Notes: generated by a model not told the origin, from the letters alone. A stretch of 64,000 nucleotides of DNA from Cohnella panacarvi Gsoil 349 (GCF_000515335.1 NZ_KI911563.1:3062936-3126935); one strand, 5' to 3'. Counted from the first letter of the stretch, positions 8,892 to 18,058 are shown. Made by a program: numbers and translations.

Positions 8892-9314
8892 ATGTCGGCA
8901 AGAACCGAGAAGGATAAAATGTTGGCGGGGGAACTGTACCTTGCTTCCGATCCGCAATTGACCAAGCCATAGTCGCAGCGAAAGGTCCGCTCGATATAGA
9001 TGCTCTCTCCCGTCGTTCCGAAGAGCTGTTTGAGAAGCGCGGACCGCGTATCGTAATCCGTCTCTATCGTTTGGTTGAACAGTCGGGTCAGCTTCCTCGC
9101 GTTCTCTTGCGTGATTCTGGACGTATGCGAAGTCCGTATCGGCGAGAATTGTTTCGTTGCGCCGGGGGCACATATTTATACGGCCGCTCATCCGGGCGTG
9201 ACGATCGGAGATAACGTGGTCGTAGCCTCCGGGGCGGTCGTGACCAAAGACGTACCGGACAACGTAGTCGTAGGAGGGAATCCCGCGAAAGTCATAAAGA
9301 AGATCGACGTTTAG
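8892..9314 (+). pseudogene. Maltose/sugar O-acetyltransferase (Maa-type) remnant with an inverted internal segment
   Basis: Three pieces of one hexapeptide-repeat acetyltransferase are present. 8892-8960 on + encodes the usual N-terminus (EKDKMLAGELYLASDPQ) and runs into TAG at 8970. About 8959-9110 encodes the next part on the MINUS strand ([27 protein letters not shown]). From 9108 on + come [15 protein letters not shown] and the C-terminus ending KVIKKIDV. The middle block is therefore flipped in place. CGCAA at about 8954 and TTGCG at about 9107 form a 5-bp inverted repeat at the breakpoints. Two stretches are also missing: about 14 residues after CDYG and about 35 after TAAHP. The good ribosome binding site (GAGAGGGTGG) remains. 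The product cannot be functional. Confidence 0.85.
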
Positions 9315-9323
9315 ACGCGAAAC

Positions 9324-9360
9324 GAGAATAACCCGCTCTGGTCGGAGCGGGTTATTCGTC
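9324..9360 (+). terminator. Rho-independent terminator
   Basis: Perfect 13-bp stem GAATAACCCGCTC / GAGCGGGTTATTC right after the acetyltransferase remnant; the following T-run is weak. Confidence 0.75.
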
Positions 9361-9447
9361 GCTTATCGAAGTCTATTTACTCTATTTTCCTTCCAAGTTT
9401 ATATATGCTAGTATGTTACAGGTAATAGATTATCAGGAGGTGCCCCT

Positions 9448-11880
9448 TTGACAACGATTCGAAGTACCATCGCAAGTTTGCTGGCTTTGGTGTTAGCCGT
9501 CACCATCGGGCTAACGAGCGCAAGCGCAGCCGCCGACGATTCTATCACAAGAGGTCAATTGGCGACATTGATCAATCAGACGTTCCAAATCACGGTAGAG
9601 GGACCGAAGCAATCGTTCTCCGACGTCTCTGCAGCCAACCCTAATGCCAATGATATCGCGATCGCCGTGACCGCTGGATATATGAAAGGTACCGGCGGCA
9701 ACAAATTTAAACCTAATGCAAGCGTAACCGGGGCCGAACTAGCCGTAATCGCTTGCAACTTACTAGAATGGAAGGGCATTGACGCTGGCGCGGGCGCGAC
9801 GGACGTACCGGCGTGGGCCGCTCCTTACTTCGCGGCGCTCGACGATTTCGGATTGCTGGACGATCTGGGACTTTCCGTAGGCAAAGTCACGGCCCAGCAG
9901 GCGCAAGCTTTCCTTGCAACGCTCGCGTACGTGGCTCAAGCAGCCGCCAACAACCCGTACGGAGCGCAGCAAGTCGGACTCAAGGACGACTTCTACCTGT
10001 ACACGAACCGAAAGTACGTAGCGGCTCCTGTTATACAGCCCGGATATCCGGCAGCCGGAACCTTCTATGACGTAGCGAAGAAAGTAGAAGATACGAGAGC
10101 CGAAATCATGCAGCAGTTGCTTTCGGGCAAAGATGTGGCGGCCAGCGGATCTCCCGAATGGAGAGCGGCCGAAATCTATGCGTTATACGCCGACGTAGAT
10201 GCGCGGGAGAACGGCGTTCTCAAGCTCCGTCCTTACCTGGATGAATTGTATGCGGTCAAAGACGCTGCAGGGCTCCGGGCGATCGCCGAGAAATATTGGG
10301 ATCGGTTCAATTTCATTCCGTTCATCGGATTCGGGCCGACCGAGGATACGCTCGGCGACAGAACGAAGTTCGCCGCTTCGTTCGTAGGTACGGGCTTAGG
10401 TCTGGGTACGGCGCTCTATTATTCCGACGACCCGTCGATGGCGAACGTTCAGAAGGCTTACGTCGGGTACATCGAGAAAATTCTCGGCTACTTGGGCGAG
10501 AAGGACAAGCTTCCCGAGCGCGCCATGGCGATCTTCGAGATCGAGAAACAGCTTTCCGTCAAGGCGACGCCGCCGGATCAAATGCAAGATCCGCGCAATT
10601 TTCTGAAGAAGACGACCTGGGAAGAAATTAAGAAGGCAACGCCGAATTCGGGACTGGCCGCAATGGTGTCGAAAGTCTACGATCTTCCCGCAACCATGAC
10701 GGTATACTCCCCGGAGCATGAATATATCAAATTCGCGGACGGCCTCATAACGGATCAGAATTTGCAGACGATTAAAGATTTGCTGGCCTTTAACACGTAC
10801 CATAATTATGCGAATGCGTTCTCCGAAGAAGCGCTGGGCTTCGAGGACGACCTCACGAAAGCGGTAGCGGGCATCGTGCCCGAGAAGGTTCCGGTAGAGC
10901 AGCGCGCATCCGCTTTGGCGCAAAGCTTCGAACCGCAAGCGTTCGATAAATTTTTCGTCAGCCAGTATTTCCCCGAGTCCAGCAAAAGCGACGTCAATGA
11001 CATCGTGAGCGAGATTATCGCGAAATACGAGGATCGTATCGATGCGCTGGATTGGATGAGCGCCGGCACGAAAACCAAGGCGATCGAGAAGCTGAAGAAC
11101 ATTAAGGTAAACATCGGCTATCCGGATGAGTGGAAGCAGACGCTTTCCTATAGCGTTACAAGCCGGGAAGACGGCGGTACGCTGTTCGATGCAATGATAA
11201 ACCATAGAATTGCCGCCGAAGCAGCCGGTAAAGAAGCGCTAAAAAAACCGTATTCTCTGGATGTATGGAACGTGCTGCCGGTCATGACGGTCAACGCGTT
11301 CTATAACCCTTCGACGAACAGCATTATTTTCCCGGCCGCGATTCTGCAAGCGCCTTTCTACGATCCGAAGGCAAGTCGGGAGCAGAACTTAGGCAGTATC
11401 GGCGCGATTATCGGACATGAAATTTCCCATGCGTTCGACGTCAACGGCGCCCAATTCGATAAGGACGGGAATTTGGTCAATTGGTGGACGGAAGCCGACT
11501 ATGCAGAGTTTCAGAAGCGTACGGCCAAGGTCGCGGCGGAGCTGTCCGAGATCGAATTCGTGCCCGGCAATAAAGTAAACGGCGACCTGACGCTCGCGGA
11601 GACGATTGCGGACCTAGGCGGATTATCGTGCGTCCTCGATATTGCCGACGACAATCCGAACGCCGATCTATCCCAGGTGTTCGAAGGCTTCGCCCGGGCG
11701 TTCGCGGCCTGGATGCCATCCGAGCTTAGCGTCGTATACTTGCAAATGGATCCGCACGCCCCGAGTAAAGTTAGAGTGAACTTCGTGCTGCAGATGCAGG
11801 GCAGCTTCTACAGCGTATATAACGTAACGGACAAAGACGCGATGTACGTGTCGCCGGAGAAGCGGATTTCCATCTGGTAA
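9448..11880 (+). CDS. Surface-anchored M13-family (neprilysin/PepO-like) zinc metallopeptidase with N-terminal SLH region
   Basis: 810 residues. The start is TTG at 9448 with a strong AGGAGGTG site six bases upstream. A signal peptide (about 1-28, ending ASA) is followed by SLH-type sequence (about 30-175: SITRGQLATLINQTF, GYMKGTGGNKFKPNASVTGAE). The remainder is an M13 peptidase with the zinc motif HEISH (H657, H661), the NAFY substrate-binding motif and the downstream glutamate in TLAETIADLGG. M13 enzymes cleave peptides of limited size. The C-terminus is ISIW rather than the usual CxxW. SLH fusion places it on the cell wall, suggesting extracellular peptide trimming or signalling-peptide turnover. 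It is monocistronic. Confidence 0.9.
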   Translation: MTTIRSTIASLLALVLAVTIGLTSASAAADDSITRGQLATLINQTFQITVEGPKQSFSDVSAANPNANDIAIAVTAGYMKGTGGNKFKPNASVTGAELAVIACNLLEWKGIDAGAGATDVPAWAAPYFAALDDFGLLDDLGLSVGKVTAQQAQAFLATLAYVAQAAANNPYGAQQVGLKDDFYLYTNRKYVAAPVIQPGYPAAGTFYDVAKKVEDTRAEIMQQLLSGKDVAASGSPEWRAAEIYALYADVDARENGVLKLRPYLDELYAVKDAAGLRAIAEKYWDRFNFIPFIGFGPTEDTLGDRTKFAASFVGTGLGLGTALYYSDDPSMANVQKAYVGYIEKILGYLGEKDKLPERAMAIFEIEKQLSVKATPPDQMQDPRNFLKKTTWEEIKKATPNSGLAAMVSKVYDLPATMTVYSPEHEYIKFADGLITDQNLQTIKDLLAFNTYHNYANAFSEEALGFEDDLTKAVAGIVPEKVPVEQRASALAQSFEPQAFDKFFVSQYFPESSKSDVNDIVSEIIAKYEDRIDALDWMSAGTKTKAIEKLKNIKVNIGYPDEWKQTLSYSVTSREDGGTLFDAMINHRIAAEAAGKEALKKPYSLDVWNVLPVMTVNAFYNPSTNSIIFPAAILQAPFYDPKASREQNLGSIGAIIGHEISHAFDVNGAQFDKDGNLVNWWTEADYAEFQKRTAKVAAELSEIEFVPGNKVNGDLTLAETIADLGGLSCVLDIADDNPNADLSQVFEGFARAFAAWMPSELSVVYLQMDPHAPSKVRVNFVLQMQGSFYSVYNVTDKDAMYVSPEKRISIW

Positions 11881-11906
11881 CGATCCGGTCTTCGAATCCG
11901 TTCTCG

Positions 11907-11943
11907 AACCGAGAGTCCCTTCCCAGGGGCTCTCGGTTTTTTG
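11907..11943 (+). terminator. Rho-independent terminator
   Basis: Stem AACCGAGAGTCCC / GGGGCTCTCGGTT followed by TTTTT, placed just after the M13 peptidase gene. Confidence 0.85.
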
Positions 11944-11990
11944 TGCATGCCCGAAGTGCATATTCTGTCTAAAAATTGTAAAAATCGGAG

Positions 11991-12018
11991 TTGTCTACAA
12001 GGATATCGTCAGTATAAT
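11991..12018 (+). promoter_or_regulatory. Sigma-A-like promoter of the DUF1801 gene
   Basis: TTGTCT (11991-11996), 16-base spacer, perfect TATAAT (12013-12018). The start codon at 12067 is about 42 bases after the expected transcription start. Confidence 0.55.
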
Positions 12019-12066
12019 AGGGATAAAATACCTTTTCGCCGCGTTCGGCGAGATTGCGAGGTTGAG

Positions 12067-12456
12067 ATGGCCAACGAAAAAACGAAGTACGAAACGGTGG
12101 ATGCGTACATCGAGAGCTTTCCATCGGAAGCGCAGGAAGTTCTGCGTCGAATCGGAACGGCCATTCGAGAGGCCATACCGGAAGCCGAGGAAGTCTTAAG
12201 CTATCAGCTTCCGGCGTTCTCCTACCACGGGATGGTCATTTACTATTCGGCCTATAAAGGGCATTATTCGATATCGTTTCCGCCGCCCTTCACCGTGTTC
12301 GAAGCTTATAAAGACGAGCTGGCCGAATACGAAATGTCCAAGACGACGGTTAAATTCCCGGCCGGGCGGGAAGTGCCCTTGGCGCTCATTCAGAAACTTG
12401 CGGCATTCAAGGCGAACGAGAATCTACGGAAGGCTTCCGGCAAGAAAAAGAAATAA
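12067..12456 (+). CDS. DUF1801 / YdhG-like (frataxin-fold) protein
   Basis: 129 residues of the DUF1801 family (EAEEVLSYQLPAFSYHG, YYSAYKGHYSISFPP, VKFPAGREVPLALIQKL), a fold seen in the B. subtilis iron chaperone Fra/YdhG. The protein is cytoplasmic, and the iron role is family knowledge rather than anything visible here. ATG at 12067 with GCGAGG upstream is chosen over a far-upstream in-frame start at 11941, which precedes the promoter and adds a non-conserved stretch. The C-terminus is a lysine tail (KKKK). Confidence 0.85.
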   Translation: MANEKTKYETVDAYIESFPSEAQEVLRRIGTAIREAIPEAEEVLSYQLPAFSYHGMVIYYSAYKGHYSISFPPPFTVFEAYKDELAEYEMSKTTVKFPAGREVPLALIQKLAAFKANENLRKASGKKKK

Positions 12457-12469
12457 GAAGACTGGACGA

Positions 12470-12500
12470 GGAGTCACCCTTTACCGGGTGGCTCTTATTC
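12470..12500 (+). terminator. Rho-independent terminator
   Basis: Stem GAGTCACCC / GGGTGGCTC (one G-T pair) after the DUF1801 gene; followed by a short T-rich stretch. Confidence 0.6.
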
Positions 12501-12633
12501 GTTCGACGACTCCTAATCGGGATAAAACGAGATGACGAAACGGAGGGGCTTCCTTGTTTCGAATCATGATCGGGGAGGAGAATGCATCCATCGATGCAAG
12601 CCGTTCCGACGTGACGGTTTCGTCACTTCGCGT

Positions 12634-13881
12634 TTATCTTGGAGGCATGATGACGTAACCTTGGGCCTTTCGTGTCTTGAGGGTAGTGATGAGATGATCC
12701 TTTAAAGCGATTTTACAGGTGATCTCGAGTATGACCTCGCTCTTCGCGGTCGAGAACAGCTTCAGCTTCTTCTTATTGAGCGCCAGTTCGAGGAGCAACC
12801 CCAAGAGAAACCCGCCGAATAAGCCGACCAGTCCCCAAATAATCGGTCCCCAGTACATTTCGAATCCGTAAATCGCCCCCAGTACCGAGAAGAAAGACGC
12901 GCCCAGCATCGCCCCGTCCAGTAAGCTTCTGCCGTCGACCCGATGAATGGAGTCGATGATGTGCGCCCCGGGATCAAGATTTTCGAGCGGCAACGCAACG
13001 ATATGGTGGGCAGGAACTCCAAGCTTCTCGATATCATGGATGACCATCTCCACGAAAGGCGAGTGGTCGAAGGTCGCGATGACTTGTACGGTATCGTAAT
13101 CGCTGGCGATCTGATGTTCCAATTGGCCCGCCCTCATTCTGAGATACCTGATTTGTTCGATATCGAATAAAGTATTGTTTTCGTTGACTGATGTATACGC
13201 ATGATAGATCGCGAAAGTGAACATAGAAGGGAGGAAGAGAAACCATTGCCAATTCACGATTTCGGCAGCGTTGGAGAAATCCCCAAGGAAGGAATACAGC
13301 CATGTTCGAACGGCTTCCGCCTTATAGCATATATAAATCCACCAGGCCAGAATGAACGTGCCGACGACAATGCTGCCGCTATACAATTGCCCCAAGCCGG
13401 GTGATAGGAACGACCAGACCAGGCCAAGCCAAGGATGTTTCTTATCCAGAATGGTGATATCGAAGAAACTGACGTCGGAAGGCGTGACGGGAGCGTCTTC
13501 GATTTCGGATAAAGCATGGTGTTTGATCATCTCCACCGAAGAACGGTAACTGTCCCAGATGCTGAAAGCGTACACCGCTACATAGAGCAGAGCCCAGTTC
13601 TGGTCTAGCTGAGCAGTGGCTTCTTCGAACCGGCCGAGGAAGGATAAGGCGATCGCCATGTTAAGGTGGCATTGATTGTTGACGATCAATTCCCATACGA
13701 TCAATAGGATTCCTAGCAAGTACTTGCCGATATACATATGCCCGAAGCCCGGGAATGCCGCCGACCACCAAGCGGTTATCCAAGGAGGGCGGGGATAGAC
13801 CGAGTTGATCCCGAATACGGAGATTTGCCCCTTGGAATAGCGAGGCCTAATGTCGGCGGACGGGAGCTTCTTATGCGGCAT
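12634..13881 (-). CDS. Membrane protein with an internal duplication and a glycine-rich C-terminal domain, function unknown
   Basis: 415 residues from ATG at 13881, which has CAGGAGT upstream; a longer in-frame start at 13932 lacks a ribosome binding site. Two similar halves are visible: PWITAWWSAAFPGFGHMYIGK and PWLGLVWSFLSPGLGQLYSG are each followed by a hydrophobic helix, then LGRFEEA/LGDFSNA, then QNWALLY/WQWFLF, then a second helix ending in SYRSSVE/AYTSVNE. Each half therefore looks like a two-helix unit of TM2-domain type (PGxGxxY). After about residue 270 comes a soluble segment, and then a glycine-rich hydrophobic hairpin (SFFSVLGAIYG, GLVGLFGGFLLGLLL) like those in general-stress GsiB/YflT-type proteins. 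No enzyme motif was seen. It is divergent from the TerC gene. Confidence 0.75.
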   Translation of the reverse strand: MPHKKLPSADIRPRYSKGQISVFGINSVYPRPPWITAWWSAAFPGFGHMYIGKYLLGILLIVWELIVNNQCHLNMAIALSFLGRFEEATAQLDQNWALLYVAVYAFSIWDSYRSSVEMIKHHALSEIEDAPVTPSDVSFFDITILDKKHPWLGLVWSFLSPGLGQLYSGSIVVGTFILAWWIYICYKAEAVRTWLYSFLGDFSNAAEIVNWQWFLFLPSMFTFAIYHAYTSVNENNTLFDIEQIRYLRMRAGQLEHQIASDYDTVQVIATFDHSPFVEMVIHDIEKLGVPAHHIVALPLENLDPGAHIIDSIHRVDGRSLLDGAMLGASFFSVLGAIYGFEMYWGPIIWGLVGLFGGFLLGLLLELALNKKKLKLFSTAKSEVILEITCKIALKDHLITTLKTRKAQGYVIMPPR

Positions 13882-14079
13882 CGGCGATCTACTCCTGCGT
13901 GTCAGTGTCTGCACACACAGTATATCCAACAACTGCCGGCCTTACCCGAGGAGACGCTTACGCTCATCGCCATCTTACGGCAAATTCAAAAAAAATGACG
14001 CCGTTGGTCGGCTTGTATCGTATACCTATTGATGGCCATACTAATAACTTCTTATGGCATGCAGAAGGGAGAATTCAAG

Positions 14080-14853
14080 TTGGAGTCACTATGGTTGGAA
14101 TATGCGTGGGCTTTGCTGATTCTTATCGGACTGGAAGGATTGTTGTCGGCCGACAACGCGCTCGTGCTCGCGGTAATCGCGAAGCATTTGCCGGACGATC
14201 AGAAGAAGAAGGCGATCAATTACGGGATCATCATGGCGTTCGTCTTCCGGTTCTTCGCGTTATTCGCGATATCCTTCATCGCGAACGTCTGGCAAGTACA
14301 AGCGATTGGCGCCGCTTATCTTCTATACTTAGGGTTAAAACATATCATTCAGTCCCGGCTCGGCAAGAAGAATGAAGATGCTCATACGAACGAGAAGGCA
14401 AAAGCCGCAGGGAACGGATTCTGGCCGACGGTAGGTAAAATCGCCCTGGCGGATCTCGCCTTCGCGATCGATTCGATTCTGGCCGCGGTAGCGCTTGCGC
14501 TTGGATTGCCGGACTCCCCGCTTGGCAATTTCGGCGGCATGGACGGCGGGAAATTCATTGTCGTGGTGCTTGGCGGAGTTGCCGGCTTAATTCTGATTAA
14601 ATATGCAGCTACCTGGTTCGTGAAGCTTCTTGGCCAACGTCCGGCTCTCGAGACGACGGCGTATGCCATCGTTGCTTGGGTAGGGGTCAAGCTTGCCGTC
14701 ATCACGCTTGCCCACGAAGACATCGCCGTCTTGGATCATGATTTTCCGCATAGCACGGGATGGACGGTCGTATTCTACGGCGTCTTGGTGGCGATCGCCC
14801 TACTCGGTTGGTTCGCGCCCGGCAACAAGACGGCCAAGGAAGGCAGCGCTTAG
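14080..14853 (+). CDS. TerC-family membrane transporter (YkoY/YjbE-type, probable metal exporter)
   Basis: 257 residues with seven or eight predicted transmembrane segments and the TerC hallmarks LEGLLSADNALVLAVIAK and ALADLAFAIDSILAAVAL, whose acidic residues are proposed metal ligands. Bacillus relatives export manganese and supply it to exoenzymes. The start is TTG at 14080, because AAGGGAG (14064-14070) lies nine bases before it; upstream in-frame ATGs at 14029 and 14059 lack such a site. A yybP-ykoY manganese riboswitch was looked for upstream and not recognised. The GNAT gene starts 8 bases after the stop, so the two are probably cotranscribed. Confidence 0.88.
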   Translation: MESLWLEYAWALLILIGLEGLLSADNALVLAVIAKHLPDDQKKKAINYGIIMAFVFRFFALFAISFIANVWQVQAIGAAYLLYLGLKHIIQSRLGKKNEDAHTNEKAKAAGNGFWPTVGKIALADLAFAIDSILAAVALALGLPDSPLGNFGGMDGGKFIVVVLGGVAGLILIKYAATWFVKLLGQRPALETTAYAIVAWVGVKLAVITLAHEDIAVLDHDFPHSTGWTVVFYGVLVAIALLGWFAPGNKTAKEGSA

Positions 14854-14861
14854 AAAGGTTT

Positions 14862-15419
14862 ATGTATAGAAGTGTATTGCATACGCAAAGGCTGCTTCTG
14901 CAGTCCCCGGATCGCTCGATGGACAGGCAAGTGTTGGATTACATGCAGCGAAACCGAGAGTTCCTCCGGGAGTGGGATCCCGCGCGTCTGCCGGGCTTTT
15001 ATACTCTCGAGACGCAGAGAGAGATGATCGAAGGGGATCTTCATCAGACGGAAATCGGACAGCTTGCGAAGTTCTGGATATACAAGCGGGAGGAGCTATG
15101 GCGGATTATCGGTTCGATCTCTTTGAGCAACATCGTCAGAGGCGCGTTCCAGTCTTGCCATCTAGGTTATCGATTGGATCGCGATGAAGCGAGCAAAGGC
15201 TATATGACCGAAGCTCTTGCAAGGGTTATCCGCTATGCTTTCGAGGAATTAAGGCTGCATCGGATCGAGGCGAACATTATGCCGCGCAATGCTGCTTCCA
15301 TGAAAGTAGCCCAGAAGTTAGGATTCGAGTCCGAGGGTTTGGCGAGGAAGTATCTACGGATTAACGGCAAGTGGGAAGATCATATTCATATGGTGCTGCT
15401 TAACGAAGAGATGGAATGA
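14862..15419 (+). CDS. GNAT acetyltransferase, RimJ/RimL type
   Basis: 185 residues of the ribosomal-protein-alanine N-acetyltransferase branch (LHTQRLLLQ at the start, GYRLDRDEASKGYMTEALARVI for acetyl-CoA binding, RIEANIMPRNAASMKVAQKLGFESEG near the end). It transfers acetyl groups from acetyl-CoA to an N-terminal or small-molecule amine; the target is unknown. AGAAAGG lies just before the ATG and overlaps the TerC stop codon. A terminator follows directly. Confidence 0.88.
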   Translation: MYRSVLHTQRLLLQSPDRSMDRQVLDYMQRNREFLREWDPARLPGFYTLETQREMIEGDLHQTEIGQLAKFWIYKREELWRIIGSISLSNIVRGAFQSCHLGYRLDRDEASKGYMTEALARVIRYAFEELRLHRIEANIMPRNAASMKVAQKLGFESEGLARKYLRINGKWEDHIHMVLLNEEME

Positions 15420-15432
15420 GCGGTCCAATAAT

Positions 15433-15458
15433 AAAACCCGGCGGGACCGCCGGGTTTA
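15433..15458 (+). terminator. Rho-independent terminator
   Basis: Perfect stem AAACCCGGCGG / CCGCCGGGTTT with a 2-base loop core after the GNAT gene. Confidence 0.8.
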
Positions 15459-15640
15459 ACTGCGTATGTCGTTGCGCACGAAGATATACTGTGGTATCCT
15501 TGAAGAACTACTGTGCATATGTTTTAAAGTTTGCGTAGTTAGCGCATCTTATCTTTCTAAATTAATTGTAGCACAAGGCTTTACGGTTTGTCAAACGTTC
15601 TTTGGAGCTCGCAAAATGACGGAGGGAGCGTGTCCTGAAG

Positions 15641-18058
15641 ATGATCGACGAGAAGGATTGGAAGGAAGAGCGGGAACGACTGGGGATCGTTACGGAGAAA
15701 CTGCAGGCGAGAATCGCGGAGCTGGAGCCGGAAGTGGCCGGATTGCGCGAGCAGGCGGTCGAAATCCGCAAACGGTTCTGGGAAGAAGTGACCGTCAACA
15801 CGAGCAACAACGAGGATTTCGAGGAGACTTTCTATAGCATCAAACAGCAAGAGGCGCTGTTGACCGAACGGGAGCGCAGCCATCGACTGCGTACGCAACA
15901 ATGGAGGAATATGAAGCGGCTGCTTCCTTCTCCTTACTTCGGGCGTTTCGACTTCAGTGAGGACGGCTTAGGCTATACCGAGCCCATCTATATCGGAGTA
16001 GCCTCCTTCGTAGACTCTGACGGGTTTAGCTTCTTGATCTACGATTGGCGTACGCCCGTTGCGAGCCTGTACTACGACTATTCCCCCGGGGAAGCGGCTT
16101 ACGATACGCCGGGCGGCCGAGTGACGGGGAAGATGGAGATGAAGCGGCAGTATCAGATTCGCGACGGGGAGCTCCGGAACGTGATCGATACGAGCGTAAC
16201 GATCGGCGACGAACTGCTGCAGCAGGCGCTCGGCCAAGGCGCGGATGCCCAGATGAGAAGCATCGTGGCGACGATCCAGAAGGAACAGAACGCGATTATT
16301 CGGGAAGACGGCAGCCGGATGCTTATCGTGCAAGGAGCGGCCGGAAGCGGCAAGACGTCCGCGGCGCTGCAGCGGGTGGCTTACTTGCTGTATAAGCACC
16401 GCGATCGGCTGAAGGCCGATCAAATCGTGCTGTTCTCGCCGAATCCGATGTTTAACAGCTATGTATCCACCGTGTTGCCCGAGCTCGGCGAAGAGAATAT
16501 GCAGCAGGCGACGTTCCAAGAGTATCTCGAACAGGGTATCGGTTCGGAGCTGAGTTTTGAAGACCCGTTCGATCAGATCGAATACGTGTTGACCGAGCAA
16601 GCGGCGCCGGAGTATCGGGCTCGGTTGAAGGGTATTGCGTACAAAGCTTCCGTGAAGTTCCTGGAGACGCTTCGAAGTTACTCTCAGTGGCTGGAGCGGG
16701 AGGGGATGAAGTTCCGCGGCATCCGGTTCAGGGATCGCGATCTGATTACGGAGGAGCAAATGGAGGAGCAATTCTACGGCTATGATCCTTCGGTGCGTCT
16801 AACCAATCGCGTGATCCTGCTTCAAGAATGGCTGCTGAAAGAGCTCGCCCTGCTAGAACGGAAAGAGCAGGAAGCGGATTGGGTGCAGGAGGAGCTCGAT
16901 TATCTCGATAAAGAGCAGTATGCCGATGCGTTCAGCCAGTTGCATAAGGAGCGAGACGTGTTCGATTTCGGCGAACAGTTCGAGGAAATCCGCGAGAGAC
17001 TGCTGGGCAAGCGACGGAATGACGAGGGCGATTTCGATTATGCGGAACGAGAGGAAGCGCTGCTTCGCGGCATGGTCACGAAGGAGAGATTCAAACCGTT
17101 AAGGCGCAGCGTGAAGCGGATGGCGTTCATCGACAAGTTCGGGTTATACGCTCAGTTGTTCGAAGATCAGCATGCTTTTCAGGCGATGACGAACGGGGCG
17201 GAAGCGCCTGAGCTTTGGCCGGAAATCTGCGAGCAAACGACAGAGAAGCTGAGCCGGAGAGAGCTGTTCTACGAAGATGCAACGCCGTTCTTGTATCTGC
17301 AAGAGTTGGTCGAAGGCGTTCGAATGAGCACGGAAGTACGGCATGTGTTCGTCGACGAAGGCCAGGACTATTCGATGTTCCAATACGAGTTTCTCCGCAG
17401 GTTGTTTCCGCGCGCCCGCATGACGATACTCGGCGATTTCGGCCAGGCTATATTCACGCAAGCGACGGAGCTGCACGGGGATCAATCGCCTCTGATCCGG
17501 TTATACGGCGAATCGGAGACGAAGTTGATCCGTCTCGTTCGCAGTTACCGGTCGACGCGCGAAATCGTGGAATTTACGAAGTCGTTGCTGCCGGGGGGCG
17601 AGGAGATTATTCCCTTCGATAGAAGAGGGAAGAAGCCGATCCTCGTTAAGGCGGACGACGGTGTGCCATTGGCGGAGCGGATCGCGGGAGACATCGAGGC
17701 GCTCCGGGCGGAAGGCTTCGCATCGATCGCCGTCATCGCGAAGACGGCGGCGGAGAGCAGAGTCGCCTACGAGTCCTTGACCGCGCTTGGATGTCAAGGG
17801 ATTAAGCTGGTGACCAAGAATACGCTGACCTTCGAGAAGGGGGCGTTGGTTCTCCCCGCGTATCTCGCGAAGGGCGTCGAATTCGACGCGGCGCTGATCT
17901 ATGACGCTTCTTCGCGGACGTACGATCGGGAAAGCGAACGCAAGCTGTTCTACACGGCGTGCACGCGCGCGATGCATCGGCTTATGCTCTATTCGACGGG
18001 AGAATGGACGCCGTTCCTGCAAGACGTTGACCCGTCATTGTATGAGAGCGCCCGGTAA
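15641..18058 (+). CDS. helD: HelD-type helicase, RNA polymerase recycling factor
   Basis: 805 residues. The N-terminal coiled-coil arm (residues about 1-90), Walker A GAAGSGKT at 232-239 inside QGAAGSGKTSAALQRVAYLLY, a DEGQD Walker B (VFVDEGQDYSMFQ) and late motifs (LVRSYRST, KGVEFDAALIYDAS, LFYTACTRAMHRL) define a superfamily 1 UvrD/Rep-like ATPase of the HelD group. In B. subtilis HelD pushes into the RNA polymerase channels, removes nucleic acid and helps recycle stalled enzyme. ATG at 15641 follows GGAGGGAG by 12 bases, a rather long gap. It is monocistronic. Confidence 0.92.
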   Translation: MIDEKDWKEERERLGIVTEKLQARIAELEPEVAGLREQAVEIRKRFWEEVTVNTSNNEDFEETFYSIKQQEALLTERERSHRLRTQQWRNMKRLLPSPYFGRFDFSEDGLGYTEPIYIGVASFVDSDGFSFLIYDWRTPVASLYYDYSPGEAAYDTPGGRVTGKMEMKRQYQIRDGELRNVIDTSVTIGDELLQQALGQGADAQMRSIVATIQKEQNAIIREDGSRMLIVQGAAGSGKTSAALQRVAYLLYKHRDRLKADQIVLFSPNPMFNSYVSTVLPELGEENMQQATFQEYLEQGIGSELSFEDPFDQIEYVLTEQAAPEYRARLKGIAYKASVKFLETLRSYSQWLEREGMKFRGIRFRDRDLITEEQMEEQFYGYDPSVRLTNRVILLQEWLLKELALLERKEQEADWVQEELDYLDKEQYADAFSQLHKERDVFDFGEQFEEIRERLLGKRRNDEGDFDYAEREEALLRGMVTKERFKPLRRSVKRMAFIDKFGLYAQLFEDQHAFQAMTNGAEAPELWPEICEQTTEKLSRRELFYEDATPFLYLQELVEGVRMSTEVRHVFVDEGQDYSMFQYEFLRRLFPRARMTILGDFGQAIFTQATELHGDQSPLIRLYGESETKLIRLVRSYRSTREIVEFTKSLLPGGEEIIPFDRRGKKPILVKADDGVPLAERIAGDIEALRAEGFASIAVIAKTAAESRVAYESLTALGCQGIKLVTKNTLTFEKGALVLPAYLAKGVEFDAALIYDASSRTYDRESERKLFYTACTRAMHRLMLYSTGEWTPFLQDVDPSLYESAR

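Noticed and set aside
12600-12633. Hairpin GTGACG-GTTT-CGTCAC as a terminator or operator
   Set aside because: Very short stem without a T-run on either side; could be chance.
13932-14079. yybP-ykoY manganese riboswitch before the TerC-type gene
   Set aside because: The expected paired core could not be assembled from this leader; only a GAGGAG-like fragment is present.
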